A stretch of 64,000 bases of DNA. Origin: Zoroaster sp. YZ-2022. Lineage: Eukaryota > Echinodermata > Asteroidea > Forcipulatida > Zoroasteridae. Each line of letters starts with the position of its first letter. Position 1 is the stretch's first letter. Shown one piece after another: positions 25,083 to 35,017 of this stretch. A program made the translations under genes and the position numbers. The stretch lies in assembly GCA_029582265.1 (NCBI GenBank), contig CM055822.1:8321700-8385699 (forward strand), read 5' to 3'. Below the pieces are notes generated by a model. The model saw nothing but the letters and a program-made list of their open reading frames with translations, had not been told where the DNA came from and ran no database searches.

Positions 25083-25275
25083 GCAAACGACCTATAGATG
25101 ATCTAGATGACCTATAGATGACTATAGATGACCTATAGATGACCTATAGATGACCTATAGACGACCTATAGATGACCTGTAGACGACCTATAGATGACCT
25201 ATAGATGACCTATAGATGACCTATAGATGACCTAAGTAATTGCTCGCAACCTGAGCAATTACTAAACGATTCTGA
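25083..25275. repeat. 11-bp repeats (ATCTATAGGTC) downstream of the ATPase gene
   Basis: On the minus strand, about 13 tandem copies of ctataggtcat units run from 25083 to 25232, then two copies of an agcaattac / ttgctc motif up to the ATPase stop. Polinton-B has a different-period array built on the same core (cataggtt, gagcaattac) at the same place, 50685-50970. The conserved position suggests a role, for example in termination, replication or packaging, but this is inference. Confidence 0.85.
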
Positions 25276-25280
25276 GCAAC

Positions 25281-25904
25281 CTAGTCACGTATCTCATAAC
25301 TGGTAGGTTGATCCGTTTTTTTTTTTAAAATCAATTTGCGGTGTAAAACTTGTTTAAGTTGTTCGCGCGCTTGCTCTCGTAGTGTAACCGTTGGTATAAC
25401 ATCGTTTTCTCGAAGACAATTTTCAAATGAGTCTCTGTCTTTAATAAAATAAACACACCCATTTGGTTGCTCTCTAAAATCTTTCAATACGCTATTGTAT
25501 TTTTGAGAAAAAGAATCCAACAACTATGTTTTAACGTGCCTACCACTAAAGCTAATTGAGTAATCATACATTTATTGTTCTCGTCGTATTTTTTATAATG
25601 CAACTGTTTACTTGCTTGCTACAATCATCGATTATAAACAACGTTTCGTTTCCTTCTGGTATATCGCTATATATTTTATCGCTTTGTTTAACGTATAATC
25701 TTTTAAATCATCGACGAGCACTCGCTCGTCTATCAATCATTTTCTATTTTGATACGCGTCATTGTTTTTTATGGTAGGACATAATATAACGATATTTTCG
25801 AAATGTTTTAAATATTCTTTTTGTAACAAATTTAAAATAAATTCAGTTTTTCCACATCCAGTTTGACCACAAATGAGCGCAACGTGTGGATATTTAGGTA
25901 ACAT
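25281..25904 (-). pseudogene. A32-like DNA-packaging ATPase, Polinton-A
   Basis: Family role: FtsK/HerA-type ATPase that pumps viral DNA into capsids. Starts MLPKYPHVALICGQTGCGKT with an intact Walker A, then runs out of frame in the middle; the C-terminal part (25281-25523) is open and ends in PTSYEIRD. The C-terminal 21 codons beyond the Polinton-B stop are present here, showing the full family length of about 206 residues. Broken by several indels. Confidence 0.88.
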
Positions 25905-25928
25905 CTTGTTTTATAATAGTCGCTAATT

Positions 25929-27200
25929 TTAATAATCGACAGGATTCAAAACGAGGAGTTTCTTGTTTAGTTGTGCGTCCATGATAATAAAAGTATACAT
26001 GTTTAGTTCACCCGCAGATTCCGCTTCTTTTCCATTTGTATGGTAATTCCTTCGGATAAGTTTTGTACTCGTCTTCCGCTTCCGTGTAAATTATTGTCGG
26101 TACTAGTTCTCAAATCTAAAATAAACCGTATCGACTTAGTAAATAATTAGCTATTTTAACGTTAGATAAATTTAGAGCTTGTGCAACTTGTATAGCGTGT
26201 TGTTGTTTAGAATCTCCGAAATATTTTGAAATCTCTTCCAATGTTGATACCTTTTTTCATTCCGTGCGCGTAGAGTTGATTGGGAACGCTTCAATCGTGA
26301 TCGAAACTTTGTCGATTTTCGGGTTTTAAGAAACTTGTTGCTTTCTTTCGCGGTTTGGGTTCTCTGAATAAAAACAATATTCTTTCATACTTTTGCCGGA
26401 GTATTTAAATTTATATTCCACGTTGTATCGCGTTTGTTTAAAACAGTCACGCTTTGTCTTAGTACACGATCAAACAATATACTCGTTCTTGCTGTATTGA
26501 TTTCTAATCGTTCGAGCGAGTTCCGGCATATGAACGACTTCGTATTCTAAACTAATTCCGCTTATGATATATTTCGCAGCATCGTCGGTTTTAATTACTT
26601 TACTAAATTTATTAAGCACGAGTTCGTAAGTTAATCGATCTCCGATGCCCGATTGATAGTAAGGCTGATGATCGGTCAACAATTCAAAATCGAGTGGAAT
26701 GTAAATACCTATTTTTATACGTATCCGCGACAGCTTTATCTTTTCCACCGTTTGCAGTTAAATCTTTATCGCTAGCGTCTATTCTTAATTTAGTTATGTT
26801 AAAATCTTCAATTCCTTGATACGCTAAAATTTTCGCGTTGATCTTTGGTCAACCATTCGTCTTTATAACAATTGAACACATCCGCGTCGTCCAAACTAAA
26901 TATTTCATTTCCTTCCATTTTAATAATTATATGTTTTACGATAGCTCTGCCAATGTTTTGTACCAACGTTCTATTTACATCGTCCGCGCTAACGAGTTCT
27001 ATATTAAAAGCTAATCTAGCGGTATTTGGAACGATAACGTCGTTCATTCCTAAATTTGGAAAACGAACCGTCAACAATTGATTTTCGGTAATGGTGCTCG
27101 GATTATTTGTAATGACTACTTTTTGACGCGTTCCTTTTACACCTCGAGGTTCTCTTATTCTTCTGTATGGATCTAGCACATCTCCGTACGTATTAGCCAT
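25929..27200 (-). pseudogene. Major capsid protein (double jelly-roll), Polinton-A
   Basis: Family role: main shell protein of the icosahedral particle. Starts MANTYGDVLDPYRRIREPRG, followed by open stretches VVITNNPSTITENQLLTVRF, NTARLAFNIELVSADD and DADVFNCYKDEWLTKDQREN (to about 26830), then 26470-26748 containing YIPLDFELLTDHQPYYQSG. The C-terminal third is shifted but readable to RFES near 25945. Aligns with the intact 425-residue Polinton-B protein. At least four frame breaks. The ORF track extends upstream of this ATG, but the Polinton-B start supports 27200. Confidence 0.9.
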
Positions 27201-27257
27201 ATTTGATGTTAGTAAATATAATAATTTTTTATCATATTTACAAACTATAAAAAGAAA

Positions 27258-27684
27258 ATGGTATCTGTAGCGATCATGGTTGGAGGAGCGGTAGTCAACG
27301 TTGGCATTTACCGGTAGCAATTTTTTATTTAGCAATTTACGAAACAACGACGCTCAACAAGAACGCAAAAGACATGATTTAGCGTTGGAACAACTTTCGA
27401 AAGCCAGAGACGAATTTAGTAAAAAGCGTTTAAAATATCTAGACTCTTTAAATGAAAAAATACAAAAAGAATCGGGCGCCGTAAGAACGTTCAATAATAT
27501 CGACGATGCGATGAATGAATATTCACGAGTTTCGAATGAGCGAGTAAATTTACCCCTTGATTTACGCGACGAACCTAAATTAGAAGATTTTTACATTCCT
27601 AGCGAAGATCAAAAAACGCGTGAAATGTTATTTATAATACTAGCAATGAGCGCTGTAGGTTACGCGAGTTATAAATTATTTTAA
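27258..27684 (+). pseudogene. Unnamed conserved Polinton protein (147-residue family)
   Basis: Starts MVSVAIMVGGAVVN, matching the Polinton-B protein at 48227-48670, then one frameshift at about 27300. From there it is open to the stop: DLALEQLSKARDEFSKKRLK, NNIDDAMNEYSRVSNE, DFYIPSEDQKTREMLF, and a final hydrophobic segment. Hydrophobic ends with a charged, probably coiled-coil middle. A single indel separates it from an intact gene. Function unknown; lies divergent from the capsid gene with 57 bp between starts. Confidence 0.8.
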
Positions 27685-27703
27685 AAGATAAAGGTAATTG
27701 TAA

Positions 27704-29120
27704 ATGGCGGAAGGAAGACTCGCTCTTATGGAGGCGGACCCGGCGTATAATCAACCCGTAGAAGAATATATAGATGATGAAATGTTTGATAACAACTTGG
27801 GTGATCAAAAGTATGAATTTGATGATATTGATGAAGGTATAAAAAGATTAGAAATTGAAAGATCTGAAAGTGAAAAAAGGGTAAATGAAGAAATAGCAAA
27901 AAATAACTCGCAACCTTTATCTTTAAGAGATATGCAACTTAGATTAACAGTCGATGATTTTTTATAAAAGTATAGGTCGTGAACACGCTATTATAGACTA
28001 TATTAGTTTTGAAGAGAAAACAGATAAAAAAGGAAGAAGTATACTTTATTTTAAAAAAGGTGATAAAGAAATACGACTATCGAATCTAAAAAGAGGAAAA
28101 GGAGGTACCTTTTAAAGGTAAGTGGTATAAGCAGTTTTAACTTTAAACGATTTATTGCCATTTGGAGAAGCTGAATTAACTATGGAAAATGTTATAAAGT
28201 AGCGAAAACCACTCGTTGAGCAAACAAGTAGTGGTAGAAGGTTACCATCTATACCAATGCAACGGGTAGAAAAATCAACACAAATACAGAATCCATTGAA
28301 ATGGCGATTATGGCAATACAAAAAGCAAATGTTGAAACTCAAACACAATTAACGATTCGAGAAGTGCTAGCGCTCGATAAAATCATGACTACAAATCGTG
28401 GAGAACAAATAAATCTTCTAACTAAATTAAAAGTAGTAAATCAAAAAATCTCCGATAATCAAGAATTAGTTGAAGATGCAAAAGAAAGAGGATTTGATGT
28501 TGATGAAAATATCAACGAGAATTACAAAAACTAAAAGATGAAAAAAAGTTTTGGTTGAACAGATTGATGCGCATGATTATATTCTTCGTAGTCAAATCAA
28601 TAGAATTAAAGAAACGTTTCAAAAATGTTAACAAGAGACATAACGTTAGGAGATAAAATTAGGTAGAACTTTATTTAGAGCAACAAGGTATAACGATAGT
28701 CAGTTTATTAACAGCTGTTAGTATGACTATCGCTTTTATTATTAAAGCGATTACTAATACTGTAAGTTCAGTAATACCAAAACCTGCACCACCACAACCC
28801 GCTCCAGAGCCACACCACAACCCACCCTAAACCACAACCACCCACACCACAACCACCCTAAACCACAACCGCCCACCAACTCCAAAACCAAGCGGTGGTG
28901 TAAAGTGGGTAGACAAAACATTAAAAAATTAGCAAACGTAATATTATCTAAACTAGGAGCAAAAAGCTTTAGCTTCTTTACCAGCTATTATCGGATCGAT
29001 TTAAGTTGGTTATTTAAAACAGCTTCAAGCGTCGTCGCGTGGACAGCGGAACATTTATGGTTAGCGCTAAGCGGAGTTGGAGTATTAGTTTTAGCTTATA
29101 CGCAGAAAATATTAAAATAA
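27704..29120 (+). pseudogene. Coiled-coil/proline-repeat membrane protein, Polinton-A copy
   Basis: Starts MAEGRLALMEADPAYNQP, with an acidic N-terminus (to 27967), a broken middle, an open coiled-coil part (28301-28534), a hydrophobic segment, a proline/glutamine-rich repeat at 28785-28890, and a C-terminal hydrophobic part (28905-29120) ending VLAYTQKILK. Collinear with the intact 423-residue protein at 46948-48219. Several frameshifts. Polinton-A has one copy, Polinton-B two. Confidence 0.8.
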
Positions 29121-29170
29121 CAATTCGTAAATCATAACACCTGCACCGGTTAAATCGCAAAAACCAATTA

Positions 29171-30130
29171 TTAAGATTTGTTTTCTTCTTGATGACTAGG
29201 TTCTTTAAAGAAGCTTTTAAATTTTGTGACAAAAGGCAATTCTTGAACGTGATTCTCGTTAGAGTCTTGTGTGTGTGCAGATTCTAAATCATTTAATTCT
29301 TGCACGTGATCCTCATCAGAGTCTTGCGTGTGTTTAGCAATCTGTGGTAGTTTCGTTTGTTTTAGCGGTAAAATAGGAGGAATAGAGGGTGTTGAATTTG
29401 TATATAAATTAGAACCCAACGCTAAATCACTCGTCGCGATTAATATATTATTGTTGTATCCTGCGTAATCGCCTATTCGTAAATTCATATCACTCGGCAT
29501 CATGTATAGATTTTCTCCGAGACAAAAGTTTAATTGACTGCGGGCGTATTGTAAAACGTCTTGATATCGTTGAATAGAAGATTGTAAATCAATTGGAGAA
29601 TCAATCTCAGCATTTACTATATTTATAAATTCACGCTGAGCGTCTAAACCGGTACCACCCGCTAAAAATGAGCTTTTTGCTTGCGCTTGAGCTCCTAAAA
29701 TCGCGTAAACGTACGTTCTTATAGAATCGTTAATTCGTTGCGTACCAACGTCCGTAAAACCTACAGACACGCTGATTATAAATTTTGACCAAGCGAGATC
29801 GGCAGATGTTTGTAAAATGAATGCGATCGTATAGGTTGAAGGATGATCTCCAAAACTCATTTTCGTCGCAGTTTTGTAATAATCGCAATTGGTCACCTCG
29901 GTAGAAATAACGTTCAAACTACTTTTATCGTAGTTGTTTGAGGGTACCGCTTTGTAACCGTTATCATAATAATAAGCCGTTCCTAATCCGTTTGAGTTGC
30001 TATCGACTCGTTGTTTCCAATTAGAGTCTTGCGATAAATGAAATTCTTTACACAAGTTTTTGTACGCGCTTACGTCTATATTATTATCAAACGCGTTAAA
30101 AAAAATTTGAAACGATGTAGGACAGCTCAT
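29171..30130 (-). CDS. Unnamed conserved Polinton protein (320 residues)
   Basis: One of the few open genes in Polinton-A. Chosen start is MSCPTSFQIFFNAFDNN, matching MSCPASFQNYFSSFGNN of Polinton-B (44433). The conserved core contains RINDSIRTYVYAILGAQAQA, FLAGGTGLDAQREFINIV and YMMPSDMNLRIGDYAGYNNN. The C-terminus has an imperfect repeat TQDSDEDHVQELN / TQDSNENHVQEL. The Polinton-B copy ends in a membrane helix; here a one-base loss just before it creates the stop, so the protein is C-terminally truncated. Probably a virion component, by context only. Confidence 0.7.
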   Translation of the reverse strand: MSCPTSFQIFFNAFDNNIDVSAYKNLCKEFHLSQDSNWKQRVDSNSNGLGTAYYYDNGYKAVPSNNYDKSSLNVISTEVTNCDYYKTATKMSFGDHPSTYTIAFILQTSADLAWSKFIISVSVGFTDVGTQRINDSIRTYVYAILGAQAQAKSSFLAGGTGLDAQREFINIVNAEIDSPIDLQSSIQRYQDVLQYARSQLNFCLGENLYMMPSDMNLRIGDYAGYNNNILIATSDLALGSNLYTNSTPSIPPILPLKQTKLPQIAKHTQDSDEDHVQELNDLESAHTQDSNENHVQELPFVTKFKSFFKEPSHQEENKS

Positions 30131-30170
30131 TTCTTTGAGCAATCGTCTAATTTGATAATAGACGTGAAAT

Positions 30171-30508
30171 CTAAAAAAAACTACGAATCATCGTATTCGA
30201 ATGATTTAAATGTTGATAACTCACACCACCATCTCGTCGTAGCGCAGTACGTTGCAAAAATTTATTTGATTTTGATAAAATTTTAGTGGGGTAGAATACC
30301 AATCATCGACAACGTCGTCGCTTTTAACGCGAGGCAACTTGTAGTTGCTAAAAACATTGTCCAAAATGAACGTTAAAAACTCGTTCTTGTTTATGTAAAT
30401 ATTTATACTCGTTAAATCATAGCGTCAAAGCTAATTGGTGGTGTAAAATTTCCAGATTGTTTTGTACGGATACGTAAAATTACTCTTGAATGCTAATGGG
30501 AACGCCAT
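30171..30508 (-). pseudogene. Unnamed small Polinton protein, Polinton-A copy
   Basis: Starts MAFPLAFKSN and, after frame changes, reads TSINIYINKNEFLTF, DNVFSNYKLPRV and FYQNQINF, matching the gene at 44057-44392. It has indels but no stop where Polinton-B has one. Only 23 bp separate its start from the start of the divergent gene at 30532, so both must share a promoter. Confidence 0.7.
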
Positions 30509-30531
30509 TTATTATAACTTTTAATAATAAA

Positions 30532-31206
30532 ATGTATCACACGTTCGAAATCGAAATTGGTAAAGAAGGTGGATCAATTAAATTAGACAACGTTATCGAT
30601 AATCGACAAAATAATCTCTCGATCATATTACACAGCGTAAACGTTTGGGTAGGATATTACAACATACGTAAAAAAGAAAGAATAATCGTTCGCACAACTA
30701 ATGAAGATGACGTTGTAAATTTTATCGACCCCGGGCTTTACAACATTAACGAAATTATTGAGATTATATTAAAATATGCGCCTTTCACCACGTTTACTAT
30801 CAATAAAACAACCGGCGTCTTTTTGTTAAAAATAACTCAAGCTAACAAGTCTATTAAATTTACTAGCGGGTTGGCTAATTTATTGGGGTTTCACAACGAA
30901 TTTCTAACCGTGGGCGAATACAGCAACAAAATCGACGTACAACATTTTAAAATTTTATACATTCATTGCGATCAAATTTCTACGACCGATAATTATTTCA
31001 ATGGTAAACCTTGCACTATTTTAAACGCCTTTCCTTTGCAAGACGCGTCGTTCGGCGAAAGCATGTATATGCAATATACAAATCCGTCGATGAAAAAATT
31101 ACGAGTCGGCACTTTTAACGAGTTGAGTTTTCGAGTTAGAGATAGCAAAAGCAGAGATATACATAATCACGGTTTTCCCATCATTTTAAATATAGAAGTA
31201 ATATAA
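30532..31206 (+). CDS. Probable minor capsid (penton-like) protein, Polinton-A
   Basis: Open frame. The start MYHTFEIEIGKEGG is chosen because Polinton-B starts MFHTIEIEIEKEGG; an upstream ATG at 30490 is possible but not conserved. Landmarks: NVWVGYYNIRKKERI, FIDPGLYNINEI, LANLLGFHNEFLTVGEYSN, ILYIHCDQISTTDNYFNGKP and a C-terminal NHGFPIILNIEVI. Polinton minor capsid proteins have a comparable size and a C-terminal beta-rich pattern of this kind (L-x-C-D followed by Y-x-N-P and a final strand), so a penton role is likely but not proven. About 75% similar to 43341-44015. Confidence 0.6.
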   Translation: MYHTFEIEIGKEGGSIKLDNVIDNRQNNLSIILHSVNVWVGYYNIRKKERIIVRTTNEDDVVNFIDPGLYNINEIIEIILKYAPFTTFTINKTTGVFLLKITQANKSIKFTSGLANLLGFHNEFLTVGEYSNKIDVQHFKILYIHCDQISTTDNYFNGKPCTILNAFPLQDASFGESMYMQYTNPSMKKLRVGTFNELSFRVRDSKSRDIHNHGFPIILNIEVI

Positions 31207-31210
31207 ATAA

Positions 31211-31704
31211 ATGGCGAGTATTTACGGACCTAGTCGTATAACGGTCGCTAGCGCTGGAGCTAGCGGTGGAGCACCAATAAAAGGCGATGTAGGCGAAATT
31301 TACGAACATCACGGATATCTAAACAGAGATGAAATTTTTACAAAGAGTGGTTTTAATCGAAAAATTTGACGTCGTACTCGGATGGCACGATACGTTTAAA
31401 CAACCCTTTTTCTTGTTTACGGTCGCGCCTACGTATTGTAAGCATTTTTACGCAGTTTATAAAAACTAATAGTTTTGCCACGCATTCGGCGACGCGTGAT
31501 TACGCTCCCAAAATTTATTATATTCCTTCTCCACAACGAGATGTAAAATTTCATTTTCTCGATCATGACATTCAACATTTAAAATACGAAATGTGTTTTA
31601 AAATGCGAAACGTTAGAAAAGTTTTTGTAGAAGCGAGTTTTTTCGGATCGCTAAATTCAAAAATCTGTTTCAATATTAAAATTAAAAGTTTACCGTTAAA
31701 TTAA
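31211..31704 (+). pseudogene. MASIYGP-family protein (166-residue type), Polinton-A copy
   Basis: Starts MASIYGPSRITV and after one or two indels (about 31340-31370) remains open to the stop with FLFTVAP, SFATHSATRDYAPKIYYIPS, HFLDHDIQHLKYEMCFKMRN and ICFNIKIKSLPLN. Collinear with 42836-43336. Beta-rich, with a conserved FFGSL motif near the end. Function unknown; a vertex or decoration protein is a possibility from its place beside the minor capsid gene. Confidence 0.7.
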
Positions 31705-31732
31705 TTATTTTAAATATAGAAATACTATAAAT

Positions 31733-32241
31733 ATGGCGGTATTTACGGACCCTAGTCGAATGAGTGAGCGATTTTTGTCTAGTAATGAAAAACAGTATCT
31801 TTGAAGATACAGGATATATCGCCCTAGTGAACTTGTAAAAGATTATGTAAATTATCTTCTTTTTATTATTTTAATAATTTAAACTTTGAACTGCAGCTGT
31901 ATGGCCAACAACCACTTTTTGTAGTTGATGATTTATTATATTATTCATTATTTGCAACGAGTCATAGAGGTCAAAATAATGTTTATTCTGTGGTAAAAAG
32001 TGAACAATTTGATGAATTTTATTTAGCTTGGGATCATCAATTTTTTTCCCCAAAACATGTGAGTTTTGTTTTTTCTGATGAACCGAGTTATTTTAAATGT
32101 GTAATATGTTTCCTTTCAAATAGTTATATAAATTATGCTAAATTCTATTTTGAATCTACTTTTTTTGGTTCTTTAAATACAGGAATATGCTATGAAGTAA
32201 AACTTTTAAAAAATCCAATTTATACTTTTCCTAAAGATTAA
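31733..32241 (+). pseudogene. MASIYGP-family protein (155-residue type), Polinton-A copy
   Basis: The start is degenerate (ATGGCG followed by a lost base). The second half is open (31990-32241): FYLAWDHQFFSPKHVSFVF, YFKCVICFLSNSYINY, then FFGSLNTGICYEVKLLKNP. The terminal FFGSL-ICY pattern ties it to 42350-42817 and to the neighbour at 31211. Diverged and broken. Confidence 0.6.
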
Positions 32242-32263
32242 AATCTTTTCTATTAGTAAAACA

Positions 32264-32896
32264 ATGAGCGAATCAACGAACGTACTTTATCCGAATTTAA
32301 CTGTCATTACGGACGACGCTAACTTGGAGCGTGCTAAATCATTTCGCTTGCAAAAAATCGATGACATTCAAAAAGAATTACGAATCGAAATTAACGAACG
32401 TGAAGCCGTATATAAAAAATATAATAAAATCATTAACGCTTGTGATATCGTAGAAACTCTCGCAGAAATGGGCTGTATGGGAGCAGGGGCTGTAGGAATA
32501 GCCAGTATCGCCAGCATCGTAGCGTCACCTGTGGGATACGCTTTAGAAGGTTTAGCTTTGGGGTTAGGTGGTGCGGCGGTTGTTATTAGATTTGCGAAAA
32601 ATAAATTGCTTAAAAAAGCTAAAAAACACGATGAAATACGTGTTTTAGCGTCGTCTAAAATCAACACGATCGAAAACCACGTTAGCAAAGCCATCGAAGA
32701 TGGTTACATAAGTCAAGAAGAATTTGTGCTCATATGCGAAGAGCGAGATAAATATTATAAAATGAAAGAAAAAATCCGTAATGTACTTGTTCCAACAACG
32801 TTCAAACCAACAACTTTACCAGCTGAAGCTAACAGACCTATCGATGCAACTGCAGAAAAAAAAATTCTTATAGAAAAACTTTTGAGTTTAAAGTGA
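32264..32896 (+). CDS. Unnamed conserved Polinton protein (210 residues)
   Basis: Intact frame. Starts MSESTNVLYPNLTVITDD, contains the heptad-like ERAKSFRLQKIDDIQKEL and EINEREAVYKKYNKIINA, a glycine/alanine-rich hydrophobic stretch at about residues 68-110 (MGCMGAGAVGIASIASI), then KAIEDGYISQEEFVLICEER. About 85% identical to 41686-42315 in Polinton-B. I recognise relatives in other animal Polintons but no function. The hydrophobic middle could insert into a membrane. Confidence 0.75.
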   Translation: MSESTNVLYPNLTVITDDANLERAKSFRLQKIDDIQKELRIEINEREAVYKKYNKIINACDIVETLAEMGCMGAGAVGIASIASIVASPVGYALEGLALGLGGAAVVIRFAKNKLLKKAKKHDEIRVLASSKINTIENHVSKAIEDGYISQEEFVLICEERDKYYKMKEKIRNVLVPTTFKPTTLPAEANRPIDATAEKKILIEKLLSLK

Positions 32897-32994
32897 GTGT
32901 AAATAAATATTATTACGCCAACGCGGAGCGCGATGATCAAAAACTCGCTTCGCGAATAGCGGAGCGAGTGATAAGCAGACCACCACCGTACAAT

Positions 32995-33351
32995 TTAGAT
33001 TTTTAGCACAACGTTTATAATTAGTTCTAAATGCCAAAAAATAGTTTCTTTATTTATTTCGTTTATACTCTGCAACTCGCTATAATATAAATTGATGTAG
33101 TACATGTCTAAACCGAGTGCGTGTAAATACCCTTTTATACCAGCTAAATTTCTAGATTTAAACAACTCTGACGCTGGAACTAATTTTTCTCGCACGAGTA
33201 TAATCAACTGTTGTGCGGGAATGTTTTTAATATAATATTCTAAAAATATAAAATCACGTGAATTTGTACAAAACGATTTTAAATCATCGATAAGCTCAAG
33301 TATACACGTTCGTAATAGTTCACCCATATTGATATTACTCAACATTAACAT
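32995..33351 (-). CDS. Hypothetical 118-residue protein, Polinton-A only
   Basis: Open frame with no counterpart in Polinton-B, where the Cys-rich gene is followed at once by the 209-residue gene. Helical-looking sequence with segments ELLRTCILELIDDLKSFC, FIFLEYYIKNIPAQQLII and GLDMYYINLYYSELQS. No motif recognised. It overlaps the 3' end of the Cys-rich gene by 17 bases. The start could also be MGELLRTC (codon 9). Confidence 0.5.
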   Translation of the reverse strand: MLMLSNINMGELLRTCILELIDDLKSFCTNSRDFIFLEYYIKNIPAQQLIILVREKLVPASELFKSRNLAGIKGYLHALGLDMYYINLYYSELQSINEINKETIFWHLELIINVVLKI

Positions 33352-33691
33352 TTTTAGTTTTTTCTATTAGCTCTACCATTACTAAATTAAACAACCGTAT
33401 AGCTTTTTTGTTCATTTGGTAAGAAGTTTTTACTTTTAATGCTCTTGCGCAGTTTGTGCATAAACCCGTTGTTGTTTTTGTACCTTTTTTGCAATTTTTA
33501 CACTCAACCGGTGAGATTTTTCCGCTTTTAATTTTAAACTGATGAAAAGCGCAATAGTATACGTTGGGTGAACTACGCACGCAACATCTGTACGTTTTAC
33601 CAATCATTTACCATCTGCAGGGAACGATTATTTTCTGCTTTGATTCCATACTCTTTCATTATTAAACTAGATAATATTTTGTTTATACTCA
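33335..33691 (-). pseudogene. Cys-rich zinc-binding-like protein, Polinton-A copy
   Basis: The open part (33335-33607) reads MIGKTYRCCVRSSPNVYYC AFH, then CKNCKKGTKTTTGLCTNCAR: four CxxC/CC-type pairs that probably bind two zinc ions. Polinton-B's protein (41112-41603) has the same pattern. Upstream, the frame through 33691 is recognisable (IIVPCRW) but is cut by a stop where Polinton-B has Leu. The Cys-rich end is the better conserved part. Confidence 0.65.
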
Positions 33692-33708
33692 TTGTTATCG
33701 ATAACGCT

Positions 33709-34769
33709 TCAAGAACCACTTTCTTCATCTATTAAAAAACTTTCGTCTTTAATATAAGCTGTAATTTTTCCTAAATTGCTTACTGACGCTGCAATTTTTA
33801 ATGGAACTTTTTCATTCTTGGGCGCAAAAAATTGTATTTCTTTGTTTAAAGGTGACATTTTTAATAGAGCGCTAAATAGAGTCGAATCAAAAGTAGCTGA
33901 ATAAGTAAGCGGTTGCTTTTTGTGCATATCACCAAATTCTAAACATGTACCGTAAATACAACTGTCGTCGTTTAAAAAGCTAATGTAATCTAAATTGCTC
34001 ATGTTAATGTTTAGTGTTTGCTTGCAACATTTTTTTAAGTTTTAACAAATCGATACTTTCAACTATGTAAGGACAGTAATAATCATCGTCAATAGGAGGT
34101 TCGATTACTAACGCGTTAACAAACTTGTAAATATTTATGTTGTTAGTTTCTAGGTTTTTTTTTCATAGCATGTTTCGATATACAATCGTTCTTTTTACGT
34201 AAACGGTTATTGGAACTTTCGTTTAATACTGCGAGTAATTTTTTGTAAAATTTTTAAATTTATCGTAAAATCAATTGGGTTTTCGCATTTAAATTCTAAA
34301 AGGTTTTCTTTGTTTAATGATACATTTACTAATATTCTTTGTGATAAATCTGTCTCGTGATAATAAAACCCCGTTTTATCTACCTTAAAATGAGCTTTTG
34401 GTTTGATACCTATTAAAATATCTAATAAAATTTTAAACACATAACCCGTTTCGATTTTAAAATAAAAATCATATTCGTACTCGTCATTATTTTTTAATGT
34501 TTTGTTGTATTCTAAAAATTTTGATTTATCTAATATTTCACGCTTTATGTTGTTGTCCCAATCTGGGGGTGTTAGTATTTGGTATCCTTTTGGTTCATTA
34601 GATTTTGAAAGATCACGCTTTATGTTGTTGTGAGAAATATTAGATTTTTCATCGTTCGATTTTTCATCGAACGATTTGGCTTTATTTCTTCATATTGTTT
34701 ATCAAAACTATTTATTTCTCCTACATTCCATTTTGATAAAAATTGTTCTTCAGTTTGTCGTTTCGCCAT
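33709..34769 (-). pseudogene. PCNA-like sliding clamp with N-terminal extension, Polinton-A only
   Basis: Family role of PCNA: ring-shaped clamp that tethers DNA polymerases. The minus strand starts MAKRQTEEQFLSKWNV inside the right TIR and has an Asn/Lys-rich extension of about 95 residues. Three pieces in different frames follow. Piece 1 (34207-34440 plus upstream codons) reads FKILLDILIGIKPKAHFKVD and GFYYHETDLSQRILVNVSL, like PCNA domain 1. Piece 2 (about 34020-34170) reads NINIYKFVNALVIEPP, like the interdomain strand and connector. Piece 3 (33709-34002) reads TLFSALLKMSPLNKEIQFF, VPLKIAASVSNLGKITAYI, the PCNA C-terminal pattern of helix, A/S-PL, VPL and G-x-x-x-Y-x. Three or more frameshifts break it. 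No copy in Polinton-B. Identification is by pattern, not search. Confidence 0.65.
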
Positions 34770-35017
34770 TCTCTCTAATCAATATATATTTAGAAAATAA
34801 AAACGGAAAAATAAATTAAAAAACGTGAAGTATTTAGTTTTCTGTCTAAAACGTTGGGGTTTTAATCCCCTACTACTACCAGCGAATTTAGGTAAACAAA
34901 GATATTTTAAAATGCTAGTTTTTCGACTTTCAAAACTGCCTACTACTACCCAGCAAATCTTGGGAAAAAATGATTTTTTATGGCAGCTGCGCTAGGACCC
35001 CCATCTACCATACTACT
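34728..35017 (-). repeat. Polinton-A right TIR
   Basis: Inverted copy of 18655-18952 with about 10% differences, including tandem tactactacc where the left has tagtagtagg. It contains the first 14 codons of the PCNA-like gene, which are therefore the same as the first codons of PolB at the other end. Confidence 0.9.

Larger units (their letters stand above)
18655..35017. mobile_element. Polinton-A (decayed Polinton/Maverick)
   Basis: A 16.4-kb element bounded by inverted repeats that begin agtagtatggtagatgg. From left to right it carries PolB (+), integrase (-), three small membrane-type genes (-), ATPase (-), major capsid protein (-), two plus-strand unnamed genes, a 320-residue protein (-), minor capsid-type genes (+), and a Cys-rich protein and a PCNA-like clamp (-). 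Most genes are broken by indels; a few unnamed ones remain open. No matching target duplication is visible (left flank tactgcg, right flank actcaacg), so the ends may have been altered after insertion. Confidence 0.9.

Noticed and set aside
25083..25275. CRISPR-like array
   Set aside because: 11-bp direct repeats without unique spacers in an animal genome; tandem repeat only. The same applies to 50685-50970 and 292-536.
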